Assembly: GCA_964247055.1 (NCBI GenBank)
Contig: OZ176050.1
Span: forward strand, 10,354,001-10,418,000
DNA: 64,000 nucleotides
Direction of reading: 5' to 3'
DNA from: Paragordius varius
Lineage: Eukaryota; Nematomorpha
Under the pieces are notes generated by a model. That model was not told the DNA's origin. It was given only the letters and a program-made list of their open reading frames with translations, and searched no databases. Position numbers and translations under genes: made by a program. Of this stretch, positions 27,308 to 39,700 are shown in pieces. Positions within the stretch are counted from its first letter, which is position 1; every line of letters begins with the position of its first letter.

Positions 27308-27969
27308 ATGGATGTGTTGTATCCAAGTGTTAAATACATACACATGATTTTTAGTTATTACATCGACCATGTGATCTATGAATTCACCTACTATATTCGG
27401 AGTGGTAATAATTTGCTTTGGTTCTATTATTTTTCGCTTATATACACTAAATTTTTTCTCACAAATAGGTTATTTAAATAATAAAATTTAGATAAAAATG
27501 AGTTGTTGAATGCACACCCAAAGAATCTTCCACAACCACGCATATATTATAATACTAGGCATCCGTTTCCTACTATCTTAACGATAACTTGTGTCGTTGC
27601 AACTTTTGTTACAAGTTTTATTGCCATTAAATTGGTTAAATTTTTATTTAATTGTAGTTTTTTAAACGATATGATGAAAACAAGAATGAAAATATTTTAG
27701 AAAACGATGATGAGTTTATCACTGTTTCAATGCAAATAAGAAACTTTTTGTCTGCGTATATGTCTAATAACCAAAACACCTATGCTACAGAAAACTTTAT
27801 GGTTGAATTGGAAAAACTTTCAAACAGTCTAGAAGTTATTCGTAATCATTATGAACACAAAAAGCAGAGGCCACCATTGTTAAATAAAAATATTGATTTT
27901 ATTAAAAATTATTTTAAAAACTATATGATCAAAAATAATAATGATATGCTATATAAAAAAGATTTATAA
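27308..27969 (+). CDS. Small single-pass membrane protein, family not recognised
   Basis: Three exons (27308-27404, 27492-27634, 27658-27969) join in phase to 183 residues. Residues 1-32 are aromatic-rich. A hydrophobic segment near 56-78 (PTILTITCVVATFVTSFIAI) looks like a membrane helix. The C-terminal 110 residues are charged and probably helical (VELEKLSNSLEVIRNHYEHK) and end at TAA 27967-27969. The second intron is only 23 nt. The start was chosen because it is the first in-frame ATG and the exon ends in a good donor (G|GTAATA); it lies right beside a MITE end, so the true first exon may be elsewhere. I do not recognise the family. It diverges from CRTC and converges with the CRMP-like gene, whose stop is 35 bp away. 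Confidence 0.55.
27635..27657 (+). other. 23-nt intron in the small membrane-protein gene
   Basis: The segment begins GTTAAA, is T/A-rich and ends TTGTAG. Removing it joins two frames that are open for 47 codons upstream and 104 codons downstream. Reading through it meets a stop 14 codons beyond the intron. The protein family is unknown, so conservation cannot be used. The case rests on the splice consensus, frame and match in length to the two other short introns here. Confidence 0.55.
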
Positions 27970-28003
27970 AACAATTTCATAATAATAGTGCAATCTATTT
28001 CTT

Positions 28004-31000
28004 TTATTCTTCCTTGTTTCTCGGAACACTCTGTATTTTTCCCAGCTAAAACAAATAAATATTATCATTAATTGTAATATTTAAATTAAATTCCAAATTG
28101 TTTGTTACCGATCATTATTAAATGTAATTCTTCGCGGCTCTTTCCTCAGTCATTTATAGTGTGTCCTAAAATATATTCCCATGCATCCCTTAAAAACTTT
28201 AAAAATATGCCTGTTTTTCTTTTTATCTATAAAAATTTAATAATTGATACTATTTTTTGAATAATTCAATAATTATAATGCATGATCTTTTCAAAATCTA
28301 ATCATCTTAATTTTTAGTTGCGTTTTCGGACCTGTGTATTGTTTTATTAAATAATTTTACTTAATACGGTCAAAAAACCTCTTTCACTAGAGCGCACATT
28401 AAAAATTTAAAAAATATATTTCAAGTTCATTGATTCTAAAAGTAAAAAGCATTGCAATTTATGAATAGTATAACATTCGATAATTATGTGTCTCCCATTG
28501 AGCAACACAATTTAATTAAAATTAAATTTATCTAAGTTTCAAAAATAAACATCTTAGAAAATCTTTGTTACGCTTTGTCTATTAATGCATTTATTTTCAT
28601 GTCCAAATGAAAACTATGTCTAAAGAATAAGAAATAGGCCAAATTTAAGAAACATCTTAGCCTGAAAAGGATCATTGGCAGATTTGAATTGTTTTTTGGG
28701 AAAAAACCGAACGAATCTTTTTCTTACAAGAGATAAAAAACAGTTTTAAAGTATTTTAGCAAATTTTCACATATTTAGGGGTGTTTAATATATGACTATC
28801 CAAGACTTTTAGTGCAGCTCGCGAAATATTTGAATTTACAAAAATATTTTCACAAAATCTTTGTAAAATTTATATTTAACAAGTTTTCTAAATACGTTTA
28901 TTTGATTGACAAGAATAGGATATGTTTGAAATTTAATAAATTAGTAATGAATGCCTATATATATATATATATTTCAAATGCGGCCCACAAAGTCATTTGT
29001 GTTGGACGCCCCTGATTTAGACTTATGTTACACACTAAAATGTAAACTTACCTTATTTCTCATTTGAATTTTCGGGTAAATGGATTGTGGGAAAGGGAGT
29101 GTAGCCACAAATTTTCCACTCCCTTGTGTCGTATGTTCTTCTATCAAGGTTATTTCAGTTCCACCCGTATGCATATCTGTGACATCTTTTTCGCCTGTCA
29201 TTTGAGCAACAAGACGTCCGCGTGAAATGACATAACAAGGAGAACCGTGAACTTCCATACCCTCGAAAACGTTAAAATCAACCTTTAAATGATGATTTTT
29301 GGCCGATATAATACGAGTAACATACGGGTCCCATACCACTACATCGGCATCTGCACCAACTTGTATGCGTCCCTAGTAAAGTAGAATTTTAGTCTTAGCA
29401 TCAAAAGCAAAAATAAGATATGGGTATTGTTGAATATTAGATTAAATTATCAATTTGTTTATAGTTATTTCTGAGGATCAAAATAATGCATATGAATATA
29501 CGTCAATAATAATTATTCCTACTGAGCAAATTAATGTGAGGAATACCGTTTTATTTTGGATATTAATGATGAAAAGTCACAAACTTGAAATTCCCTTTAT
29601 TATATTTACAAAGGTAAATGATTCCATATTAATTATTAAAAATTTATTTTGCTTGATATTAATAATAATAGACAATGGTATTATTTTGTTTTTAAGGAAT
29701 ATTTTTATGATATATTATTTACGATTCAAATTTACCCTTGAACAATTAAAATTTACTCTAAAAATAAAATGATGTGTTTTTCGGGCTAATATAACTCATT
29801 TTATTATAATAAAATATATCTTCATGGCTTAGTTTATTATTTTTTGAGTATTATTTTTATTTTAAACATTTTATCTAAAAATATATGATAAAAATATAGT
29901 TAATTTTTGATCTTAAAAAACAAATAATATATTTTAGGGTGAATTTGAATGTTTAAGGGTATTTGAAGTGTAAATGTATTTAAATAGGCCAAAGCTAGTT
30001 ATTTTAGCATCAAGTTATATTACTTTTTTTGGATAAAGATTAAAAATTTTGGCTGCATTTGTGCTTGACACAGCTACGAATCGGCACGGATCCATTTTAC
30101 CGGAAATCTATTAAATATCATATTTTATCATTAATAAATATTTATATACCACTTATTTTTTAATCAACAAATTAAATATTTTAACAAGAAAATTGTACCT
30201 AGTTTGTAAAAATTAAATTTTAGGAAATTTTAATTACATTAATATTATCTTCTTCGGGATATATGATAGAGAAAGCGGATATATATTTTACTTAATTTGG
30301 ACCTGTTTTTATTAATTTTTTGGAATTAGTTTAACAATGTGAAAATTTAGGTTTAGCATCCCAAAGATCATAAACTGATAAATTAATTTATCAGGACAGG
30401 CGATTAAAGTTATCATGGGTATTTATATTTGGTCCTTACTCCTTAATCAAAAAAGAAACAAAAGGCCCAAACTATATATTTATTAAATACTATTAAAATT
30501 TACATATTTTATCAAAAAGTCTTTGAAGGCATATGAATTATGACCTTTTCTACCTATATATTCCTCAACTTGGTTTGAAATGAAACAAAAGATTAATTTT
30601 TTCCAGTTAAAATTACCACTCCTTTCTCCCAAAGTAGGGACATCCACTCCTCCACACCATTAACACCTTCAGGCAACAATCTGAAATCCATCGATTTATC
30701 ATGGATTGCCTTACGTTGAGCTTGACTCCAAGTACGATTATTACTGGCACACAACTGTAAATCATTGTTGGCAAGGTGATTCATGAGTGTAGGGGGCGTT
30801 GAAGGATCCGGTCTTAGCGGTGGACTCGTGATATGGCCAGCAGCATGAGACCATTTCGAATTGAAATAATTCGTTCCATCAGTAGCTAATGCTGCGGCGT
30901 TTGCCTCACCATACACGATATGTCCTGCAATAACAAGTGACATGTATAACTTTAAACGTATTTTTATGTTAAATATTTTGTAAAAAATGTGATGCAAGCA

Positions 31001-32750
31001 AGCAATATGTTTGTCAGGAAAGTTGGATAAAATAAAAGCCACTCTTTTGTTTAAACTCGTTAAAAGTTTATAATCCTATTAAAATTAATAAACAAGTAGC
31101 CATTTTTTGATAGTAAAAAAACCATATCACCCACCAGTTGGCTAATTAATATTAACAAAAATCGGAACATTATGTTGATAGAATAATCTCTAAACTGATA
31201 GATACCTTGTTGACGTGCCTTTGCAATAAAAAAAGCTGGGGTTTTGCTCATAACACTAACGATATATAAGGGACAATTGACTTGTCCAGCAATTACTATT
31301 GCTCGTTGTGTAGCTTCTCCTTCGATCTCTTCCGGACTGCAAAGTAAAACTCCTTCTGGCCCATTAATTCCTTGCTCTATTAGTTTTTCCGCATTCTGTA
31401 CCATATAATATGGTGTGTTATTCACTAATAATTTTAATTTGCTTTAAATGGGAAACCAATATGGTAGATTATAAAAGCGCCAATTAGTCTAAAATTTTTC
31501 GACATTATATAATTTAATGTAATGCTACCAAATGTTTTATGTCACCATTTTCACAATGAACCATAGCTATCGCACCAATCTTCCTGATATGTTCCATGGC
31601 TTTATACATATCAGTATCAGTTATTTGGTATAATCCTTTATAAGCCATGTAGAGCACAAACGAATTAACACCTAATTTCAAATATTATTTATAAAGTAAT
31701 TTGAACGCTTTAATTTTTATTATATATATAATAACCATCATTACCAGAATCTCTGACAAGGTTGGTCATTTGATTAGCAATATCATCGTTCCAGCAAGCA
31801 ATACCCACATGTAATGAATAATCGCAACAAACCTTTTGATCAGCCCGGTTTCTCCATCTAATAATGTTTTATTATAAAAAGGGTTTAATAATTTTTCAAG
31901 TTATTTATGAATACTTGATTTCAAAAGTGTAATATATACATATTATCCGATGTATTTTTACCTAGTTATTTTATATAAAAATAAGTAATGTTTTAAGGAT
32001 TTTTTAGTAACAAGTAATAATTTAAAATTTGTTAATACATTCTTTTCGAAAAAAAGAATTTTTTTTTAAAAAAAATATTAATAATCATTATATTAATTAT
32101 TATTACTCATAATTTTTGGATAAACTTCGGATTCGATAAACAAATGTTTATAAAATATTTATGTTTTTATGTATACATTAATAATTTTAGTTTAAAGGTT
32201 CCCTCAAAATAATAATTATTTACTCTTTATAAGTTTCAGTCAGAGAATACGTCCCTGGCTTTATTGCGCAATCAATGATTGTGGTAATTCCACCGGCTAA
32301 AGCAGCCCGTGTCCCATCATAAAAATTATCAACAGATTCAATATCCATCCAAGGAGCTTCAAAATGTGTGTTTGCATCGATTCCCCCTTTTTCAATCAAT
32401 TAGTTTAAAAATATGAATCAAACTGTGGTAAAAATATAAAAATATTTTAAACTCGCATTAATACAATTATAAACAGTTTAAGCTTTAAATTATATACCTG
32501 GTATAATGAATCTTCCTTTGCAATCTATAACTTGAGCATTTTCATCAGACAAATCTTTACCAATAGCCCTGAATTATGGGGATATTTATCAAACAAAAGA
32601 AGTATAAACAAATTTATATGGTATCGTAAAAATTAAACCAATTTTATACTTAATAATTTGGTCGGAAATTAGAACATCACAATCAAACATAAGATCATCG
32701 TTAACTATTTTTCCATATTTTAGAAGCAACGGTTTGTGATTGTTAGCCAT
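28004..32750 (-). CDS. CRMP/dihydropyrimidinase-like protein, catalytic site lost
   Basis: Ten exons: 32750-32650, 32568-32498, 32386-32224, 31857-31745, 31671-31529, 31395-31206, 30924-30617, 30107-30024, 29372-29052, 28045-28004. They total 1,536 nt, or 511 residues plus stop, close to human dihydropyrimidinase (519). The amidohydrolase fold is clear: PGGID near residue 58, [74 protein letters not shown]. Metal and catalytic positions are replaced: HTH reads NTH, the carbamylated Lys in NSFK is Val ([11 protein letters not shown]), YIVHV reads YIVSV, and the late Asp is Asn. This matches collapsin response mediator proteins, catalytically inactive cytosolic tetramers acting on microtubules and axon growth. 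The long phosphorylated C-terminal tail of vertebrate CRMPs is absent. An insertion of about 15-20 residues lies before GSGKF. Only the short last exon is moderately certain. Confidence 0.9.
28776..29014. mobile_element. hAT-like MITE, copy in the last CRMP-like intron
   Basis: The 239-bp stretch starts AGGGGTGTTTAATA and ends TGTGTTGGACGCCCCTG. The right 40 bp matches the right end of the element at 34,168-34,450 (GCGGCCC then AGTCATTTGTGTTGGA). CAGGGG...CCCCTG ends are typical of hAT elements. A (TA)n run lies inside near 28,957-28,970. No clean 8-bp duplication could be read. Confidence 0.6.
29718..29977. mobile_element. MITE with tandem-repeat termini, copy 2 (CRMP-like intron)
   Basis: This 260-bp stretch follows the element at 8,746-9,054 along its length. 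It has an inverted left end with ATTCAAATTTACCCTTGAAC, a shared centre with TTTCGGGCTAATATAACTCA, and a right end with TTTTAGGGTGAATTTGAATG followed by GTAAATG. It is older or less regular than copy 1. It sits in the intron between exons 30107-30024 and 29372-29052. Confidence 0.6.
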
Positions 32751-34167
32751 TGATTTCAGATTTTTAAGAATTTATTTTTCAAATAATAAGTGTAAGATTA
32801 TTTAAGTTCAAATTATGAAACTAATAAAATTATTGATTGTTAAAATATTTATTTATTCTTATTAAATTTTAGCATTACATTTATTTTCTATTATTAAGTA
32901 ACCTCTAATCATCATTATTCTATTACCATGCGTAAGCTATGTATGATTAAGCATAATTATACATTATTATTTAATGAACCAATCTTTTGCTTTAATATTA
33001 AAATGATACAATCTTTATTACCATAATGTAAAATATTAAAATTAAAGATTTTAAAACCATCGCAACGGATGTTTTTCATTAATTTAAAATATATATTTTT
33101 TAAAATGCATAAATACAACAAACATCATTTTATTAAAAGTATAGTGGAATATTTTTACCATTAACATTAAAATATTTGTTGAAGCTTCACAATTAAACGA
33201 TCCAATACCATTTTAATATCCTATTTAAATCCATTGATATATAACAAAATTATAAAACTTGTAAATTTTAATATTTGTATATGGATTATTTTTTGTAGGT
33301 GTACCCATTTTTAGCTCTTTTTTGTAAATCCGTTTTGTAAACCTGTTTGTACAATAATGGTAATAACGCGCTGAAATGGTCATAAAACTGTTTTTTTAGT
33401 TTTCATTAGTATTGATTTATATTACTTATATCTGGTCTAATTTACACATGCCGATATATACATATGGACTTAAACCCTAAAGTTATTTCGGTGCATATAA
33501 TGACTTCCTTGAATTTTCCGATATAAAAAACAACATAAAAGCATTAAAATAATTGTGTGCTGCAATTATTACAAACTATTTGGGTTTTTTTAAAAATTTT
33601 GATTGTTGTCTTTTACATATTAATAATATTAAATAAGGTTTTTTATTATCCAATTATAATGTGAATTTTTCAAATAAATGTGGTTTTAAGCTTATTATTT
33701 TAACCTAATAAGTTTAATAGTTATCTTCGATTAACGTCATCTCAAGGTTTTTATGTAACCGTTAGCTTTCAATTTTGGTGATAAATCCATAATCTTGTTG
33801 GTGAATTTTATATTTTATTAATTAGTGTCATTGGCATTGACGACTCATAAATACAAAAGCTATATTGAAATCTACATTAGAGACAACTTTGGACTGATGT
33901 TATTAGTAAATTTTAAGATGCAAAAATTTGTAAAAACCTCGAAAATGCTAAAGTATCCTAGATTTTTCAACTTTTAATGTTTATTAGTGCTATATATTTG
34001 AAAACTTTACGGGGTTTCTTTATATCGTAAAATGCTGTGGCTGAAAAATTGAAAAATAGTTATTTTATATTTTTTTATCATCGCTTTTAAAGATTGTCAA
34101 TATATAATCTTTATATATTTAAAGATTAAAACGAAAAAAACATTCCATAATCAATATAATGTTGAAT
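32751..34167. other. CRMP-like upstream region, nothing further seen
   Basis: This 1.4-kb AT-rich stretch lies 5' of the CRMP-like start codon and should hold its 5' leader and promoter. No coding exon, RNA gene or terminal repeat was recognised. Confidence 0.5.
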
Positions 34168-34450
34168 CAGGGGTGTCTAACATGGGGCTCGGTGGCCCCA
34201 TTCGGCCCTCTAAGATATTTCTGCTGCCCGCGAGAAATATCAAATACAAAATTTTACAGAATCCAAGAAAAATTATGTTCTTAACGAAATTTTCTGATAA
34301 ATTTTTTGAATTTTGGCAATGAACCAACAAAGAATGTTAAAATAAATAGTTGTTTTTACGGTATTAAGTTTAAAATCTAATAAAATATTTGTTAAGGCCA
34401 ATATATTTTCCAAATGCGGCCCGCGAAGCCATTTGTGTTGGATACCCTTG
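34168..34450. mobile_element. hAT-like MITE, 283 bp
   Basis: The left end CAGGGGTGTCTAACATGG and the inverted right end ending TGTTGGATACCCTTG agree at 12 of 15 terminal positions. GC-rich blocks just inside each end (CGGTGGCCCCATTCGGCCC and GCGGCCCGCGAAGCC) stand out from the AT-rich surroundings. These are hallmarks of hAT-type non-autonomous elements. No coding frame is present. It lies about 150 bp before the minisatellite array begins. Confidence 0.65.
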
Positions 34451-36714
34451 ATCTAGAGCCTAAATTTTGTTCCACGGGTATTTTTATCAACCAACTATTT
34501 TATGCAATCAAACATGTTAACCCTATTATTTCTTGGTATTTTTAAAGATATACACCAACGTTTCATAAAATGAAAATATATGAATTAAATATATAATGTA
34601 TCGGTATTTTCGACAATACATATCTTTTTAAACAACATATTAATAAGTATAGGGATTTTTGACAATTACTTGTAACTTCAAAACAATCAAATTATATTAT
34701 CCAATCAAGTATGGGTATTTTCAACAATCATTCGTAACTATTCAACAAACAAATTATATTATCCAATCAAGTATGGATATTTTCAACAATCATTCGTAAC
34801 TATTCAACAAACAAATTATATTATCCAATCAAGTATGGGTATTTTCAACAATCATTCGTAACTATTCAACAAACAAATTATATTATCCAATCATGTATGG
34901 GTTTTTTCAACAATCATCCGTAACATCTCAACAATCAAATTATATTATCCAATCAAGTATGGGTATTTTCAACAATCAACCGTAACTTCTCAACAATCAA
35001 ATTATATTATCCAATCAAGTATGGGTTTTTTCAACAATCATCCGTAACATCTCAACAATCAAATTATATTTTCCAATCAAGTATGGGTATTTTCAACAAT
35101 CAACAGTATCTATTAAACAATCAAATTATATTATCCAATCAAGTATGGGTATTTTCAACAATCAACCGTAACTTCTCAACAATCAAATTATATTATCCAA
35201 TCAAGTATGGGTATTTTCAACAATCAACAGTATCTATTAAACAATCAAATTATATTATCCAATCAAGTATGGGTATTTTCAACAATCAACCGTAACTTCT
35301 CAACAATTAAATTATATTATCCAATCAAGTATGGGTATTTTCAACAATCATTCGTAACTATTCAACAAACAAATTATATTTTCCAATCAAGTATGGGTAT
35401 TTTCAACAATCATTCGTAACTATTCAACAAACAAATTATATTATCCAATCAAGTATGGGTTTTTTCAACAATCATCCGTAACATCTCAACAATCAAATTA
35501 TATTATCCAATCAAGTATGGGTATTTTCAACAATCAACCGTAACTTCTCAACAATTAAATTATATTATCCAATCAAGTATGGGTATTTTCAACAATCATT
35601 CGTAACTATTCAACAAACAAATTATATTATCCAATCAAGTATGGGTTTTTTCAACAATCATCCGTAACATCTCAACAATCAAATTATATTTTCCAATCAA
35701 GTATGGGTATTTTCAACAATCAACCGTAACTTCTCAACAATTAAATTATATTATCCAATCAAGTATGGGTATTTTCAACAATCAACCGTAACTTCTCAAC
35801 AATCAAATTATATTATCCAATCAAGTATGGGTATTTTCAACAATCAACCGTAACTTCTCAACAATCAAATTATATTTCCAATCAAGTATGGGTATTTTCA
35901 ACAATCAACCGTAACTTCTCAACAATCAAATTATATTATCCAATCAAGTATGGGTATTTTCAACAATCATTCGTAACTATTCAACAAACAAATTATATTA
36001 TCCAATCAAGTATGGGTATTTTCAACAATCAACCGTAACTTCTCAACAATCAAATTATATTATCCAATCAAGTATGGGTATTTTCAACAATCAACCGTAA
36101 CTTCTCAACAATCAAATTATATTATCCAATCAAGTATGGGTATTTTCAACAATCAACCGTAACTATTCAACAATCAAATTATATTATCCAATCAAGTATG
36201 GGTATTTTCAACAATCAACCGTAACTTCTCAACAATCAAATTATATTATCCAATCAAGTATGGGTATTTTCAACAATCAAATTATATTATCCAATCAAGT
36301 ATGGGTATTTTCAACAATCAACCGTAACTTCTCAACAATCAAATTATATTATCCAATCAAGTATGGGTATTTTCAACAATCAACCGTAACTTCTCAACAA
36401 TCAAATTATATTATCCAATCAAGTATGGGTATTTTCAACAATCATTCGTAACTATTCAACAAACAAATTATATTATCCAATCAAGTATGGGTATTTTCAA
36501 CAATCAACCGTAACTTCTCAACAATTAAATTATATTATCCAATCAAGTATGGGTATTTTCAACAATCATTCGTAACTATTCAACAAACAAATTATATTAT
36601 CCAATCAAGTATGGGTATTTTCAACAATCAACCGTAACTTCTCAACAATCAAATTATATTATCCAATCAAGTATGGGTATTTTCAACAATCATTCGTAAC
36701 TATTCAACAAACAA

Positions 36715-39700
36715 ATTATTTTATCCAATCAAGTATGGGTATATTCAACAATCAACCGTAACATCCTAACAATCAAATTATATTATCCAATCAAGTATGG
36801 GTAATTTCAACAATCAACCGTACTTCTCAACAATCAAATTATATTATCCAATCAAGTATGGGTATATTCAAATATCTACCGTAACTTCTCAACAATCAAA
36901 TTATATTATCCAATCAAGTATGGGTATTTTCAACAATCATTCGTAACTATTCAACAAACAAATTATTTTATCCAATCAAGTATGGGTATATTCAACAATC
37001 AACCGTAACATCCTAACAATCAAATTATATTATCCAATCAAGTATGGGTATTTTCAACAATCAACCGTACTTCTCAACAATCAAATTATATTATCCAATC
37101 AAGTATGGGTATATTTAAATATCTACCGTAACTATTCAACAATCAAATTATATTATCCAATCAAGTATGGGTATTTTCAACAACCAACCGTAACTTCTCA
37201 ACAATCAAATTATATTATCCAATCAAGTATGGGTATTTTCAACAATCAACCGTAACTTCTCAACAATCAAATTATATTATCCAATCAAGTATGGGTATAT
37301 TCAAATATCTACCGTAACTATTCAACAATCAAATTATATTATCCAATCATGTATGGGTATTAATCAACCGTAACTTCTCAACAATCAAATTATATTATCC
37401 AATCAAGTATGGGTATATTCAAATATCTACCGTAACTATTCAACAATCAAATTATATTATCCAATCAAGTATGGGTATTTTCAACAACCAACCGTAACTT
37501 CTCAACAATCAAATTATATTATCCAATCAAGTATGGGTATATTCAAATATCTACCGTAACTATTCAACAATCAAATTATATTATCCAATCAAGTATGGGT
37601 ATTTTCAACAACCAACCGTAACTTCTCAACAATCAAATTATATTATCCAATCAAGTATGGGTATTTTCAACAACCAACCGTAACTTCTCAACAATCAAAT
37701 TATATTATCCATTCAAGTATGGGTATTTTCAACAATCATCCGTAACTTCTCAACAATCAAATTATATTATCCAATCAAGTATGGGTATATTCAAATATCT
37801 ACCGTAACTATTCAACAATCAAATTATATTATCCAATCAAGTATGGGTATTTTCAACAACCAACCGTAACTTCTCAACAATCAAATTATATTATTCAATC
37901 AAGTATGGGTATTTTGAACAATCAACTGTAACTATTCAACAATCAAATTATATAATCCAATCAAGTATGGGTAATTTCAACAATCAACGGTTACTCCTCA
38001 ACAATCAATTTATATTATACAATCAAGTATGGGTATTTTCAACAATCAACCGTAACTTCTCAACAATCAAATTATTTTATTCAATCAAGTATGGGTATTT
38101 AAACAATCAACGGTAAATCCTCAATAATCAATTTATATTATTCAATCAAGTATGGGTATTTTCAACAATCATCCGTAACTTCTCAACAATCAAATTATAT
38201 TATTCAATCAAGTATGGGTATTTTCAACAATCAACCGTAACTTCTCAACAATCAAATTATATTATCCAATCAAGTATGGGTATTTTCAAAAATCAACTGT
38301 AACTTCTCAACAATTAAATTATATTATACAAACAAGTAAGGGTATTTTTAACAATCAACCTTAACTATTCAACAATCAAATTATATTATTCTATCAAGTA
38401 TGGGTATTTTCAACAATTAACCGACTATTCAACAATCAAATTATATTATTCTATCAAGTATGGGTATTTTCAATAATCAACCTTAACTATTCAACAATCA
38501 AATAATATTATACAATCAAGTAAGGGTATTTTTAACAATCAACCGTAACTATTCAACAATGAAATTATATTATACAATCAAGTAAGGGTATTTTTAACAA
38601 TCAACCGTAACTATTCAACAATCAAATTATATTATTCTATCAAGTATGGGTATTTTCAACAATTAACCGACTATTCAACAATCAAATTATATTATTCTAT
38701 CAAGTATGGGTATTTTCAATAATCAACCTTAACTATTCAACAATCAAATAATATTATACAATCAAGTAAGGGTATTTTTAACAATCAACCGTAACTATTC
38801 AACAATCAAATTATATTATACAATCAAGTATGGGTATTTTTAACAATCAACCGTAACTTCTCAACAATCAAATTATATTATCCAATCAAGTATGGGTATT
38901 TTCAAAAATCAACTGTAACTTCTCAACAATTAAATTATATTATACAAACAAGTAAGGGTATTTTTAACAATCAACCTTAACTATTCAACAATCAAATTAT
39001 ATTATTCTATCAAGTATGGGTATTTTCAACAATTAACCGACTATTCAACAATCAAATTATATTATTCTATCAAGTATGGGTATTTTCAATAATCAACCTT
39101 AACTATTCAACAATCAAATAATATTATACAATCAAGTAAGGGTATTTTTAACAATCAACCGTAACTATTCAACAATGAAATTATATTATACAATCAAGTA
39201 AGGGTATTTTTAACAATCAACCGTAACTATTCAACAATCAAATTATATTATTCTATCAAGTATGGGTATTTTCAACAATTAACCGACTATTCAACAATCA
39301 AATTATATTATTCTATCAAGTATGGGTATTTTCAATAATCAACCTTAACTATTCAACAATCAAATAATATTATACAATCAAGTAAGGGTATTTTTAACAA
39401 TCAACCGTGTCTATTCAACAAAATTATATTATACAAACAAGTAAGGGTATTTTCAAAAATCAACTGTAACTTCTCAACAATTAAATTATATTATACAATC
39501 AAGTATGGGTATTTTCAAAAATCAACTGTAACTTCTCAACAATCAAATTATATTATCCAATCAAGTATGGGTATTTTCAAAAATCAACTGTAACTTCTCA
39601 ACAATCAAATTATATTATCCAATCAAGTATGGGTATTTTCAAAAATCAACTGTAACTTCTCAACAATCAAATTATATTATACAATCAAGTATGTGTATTT

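Noticed and set aside
29455-29772. 105-codon plus-strand frame
   Set aside because: Overlaps an intron of the CRMP-like gene and runs into a MITE; composition is AT-driven.
28004-32750. Active dihydropyrimidinase
   Set aside because: Metal-binding and catalytic residues are replaced, so the enzyme name would mislead.
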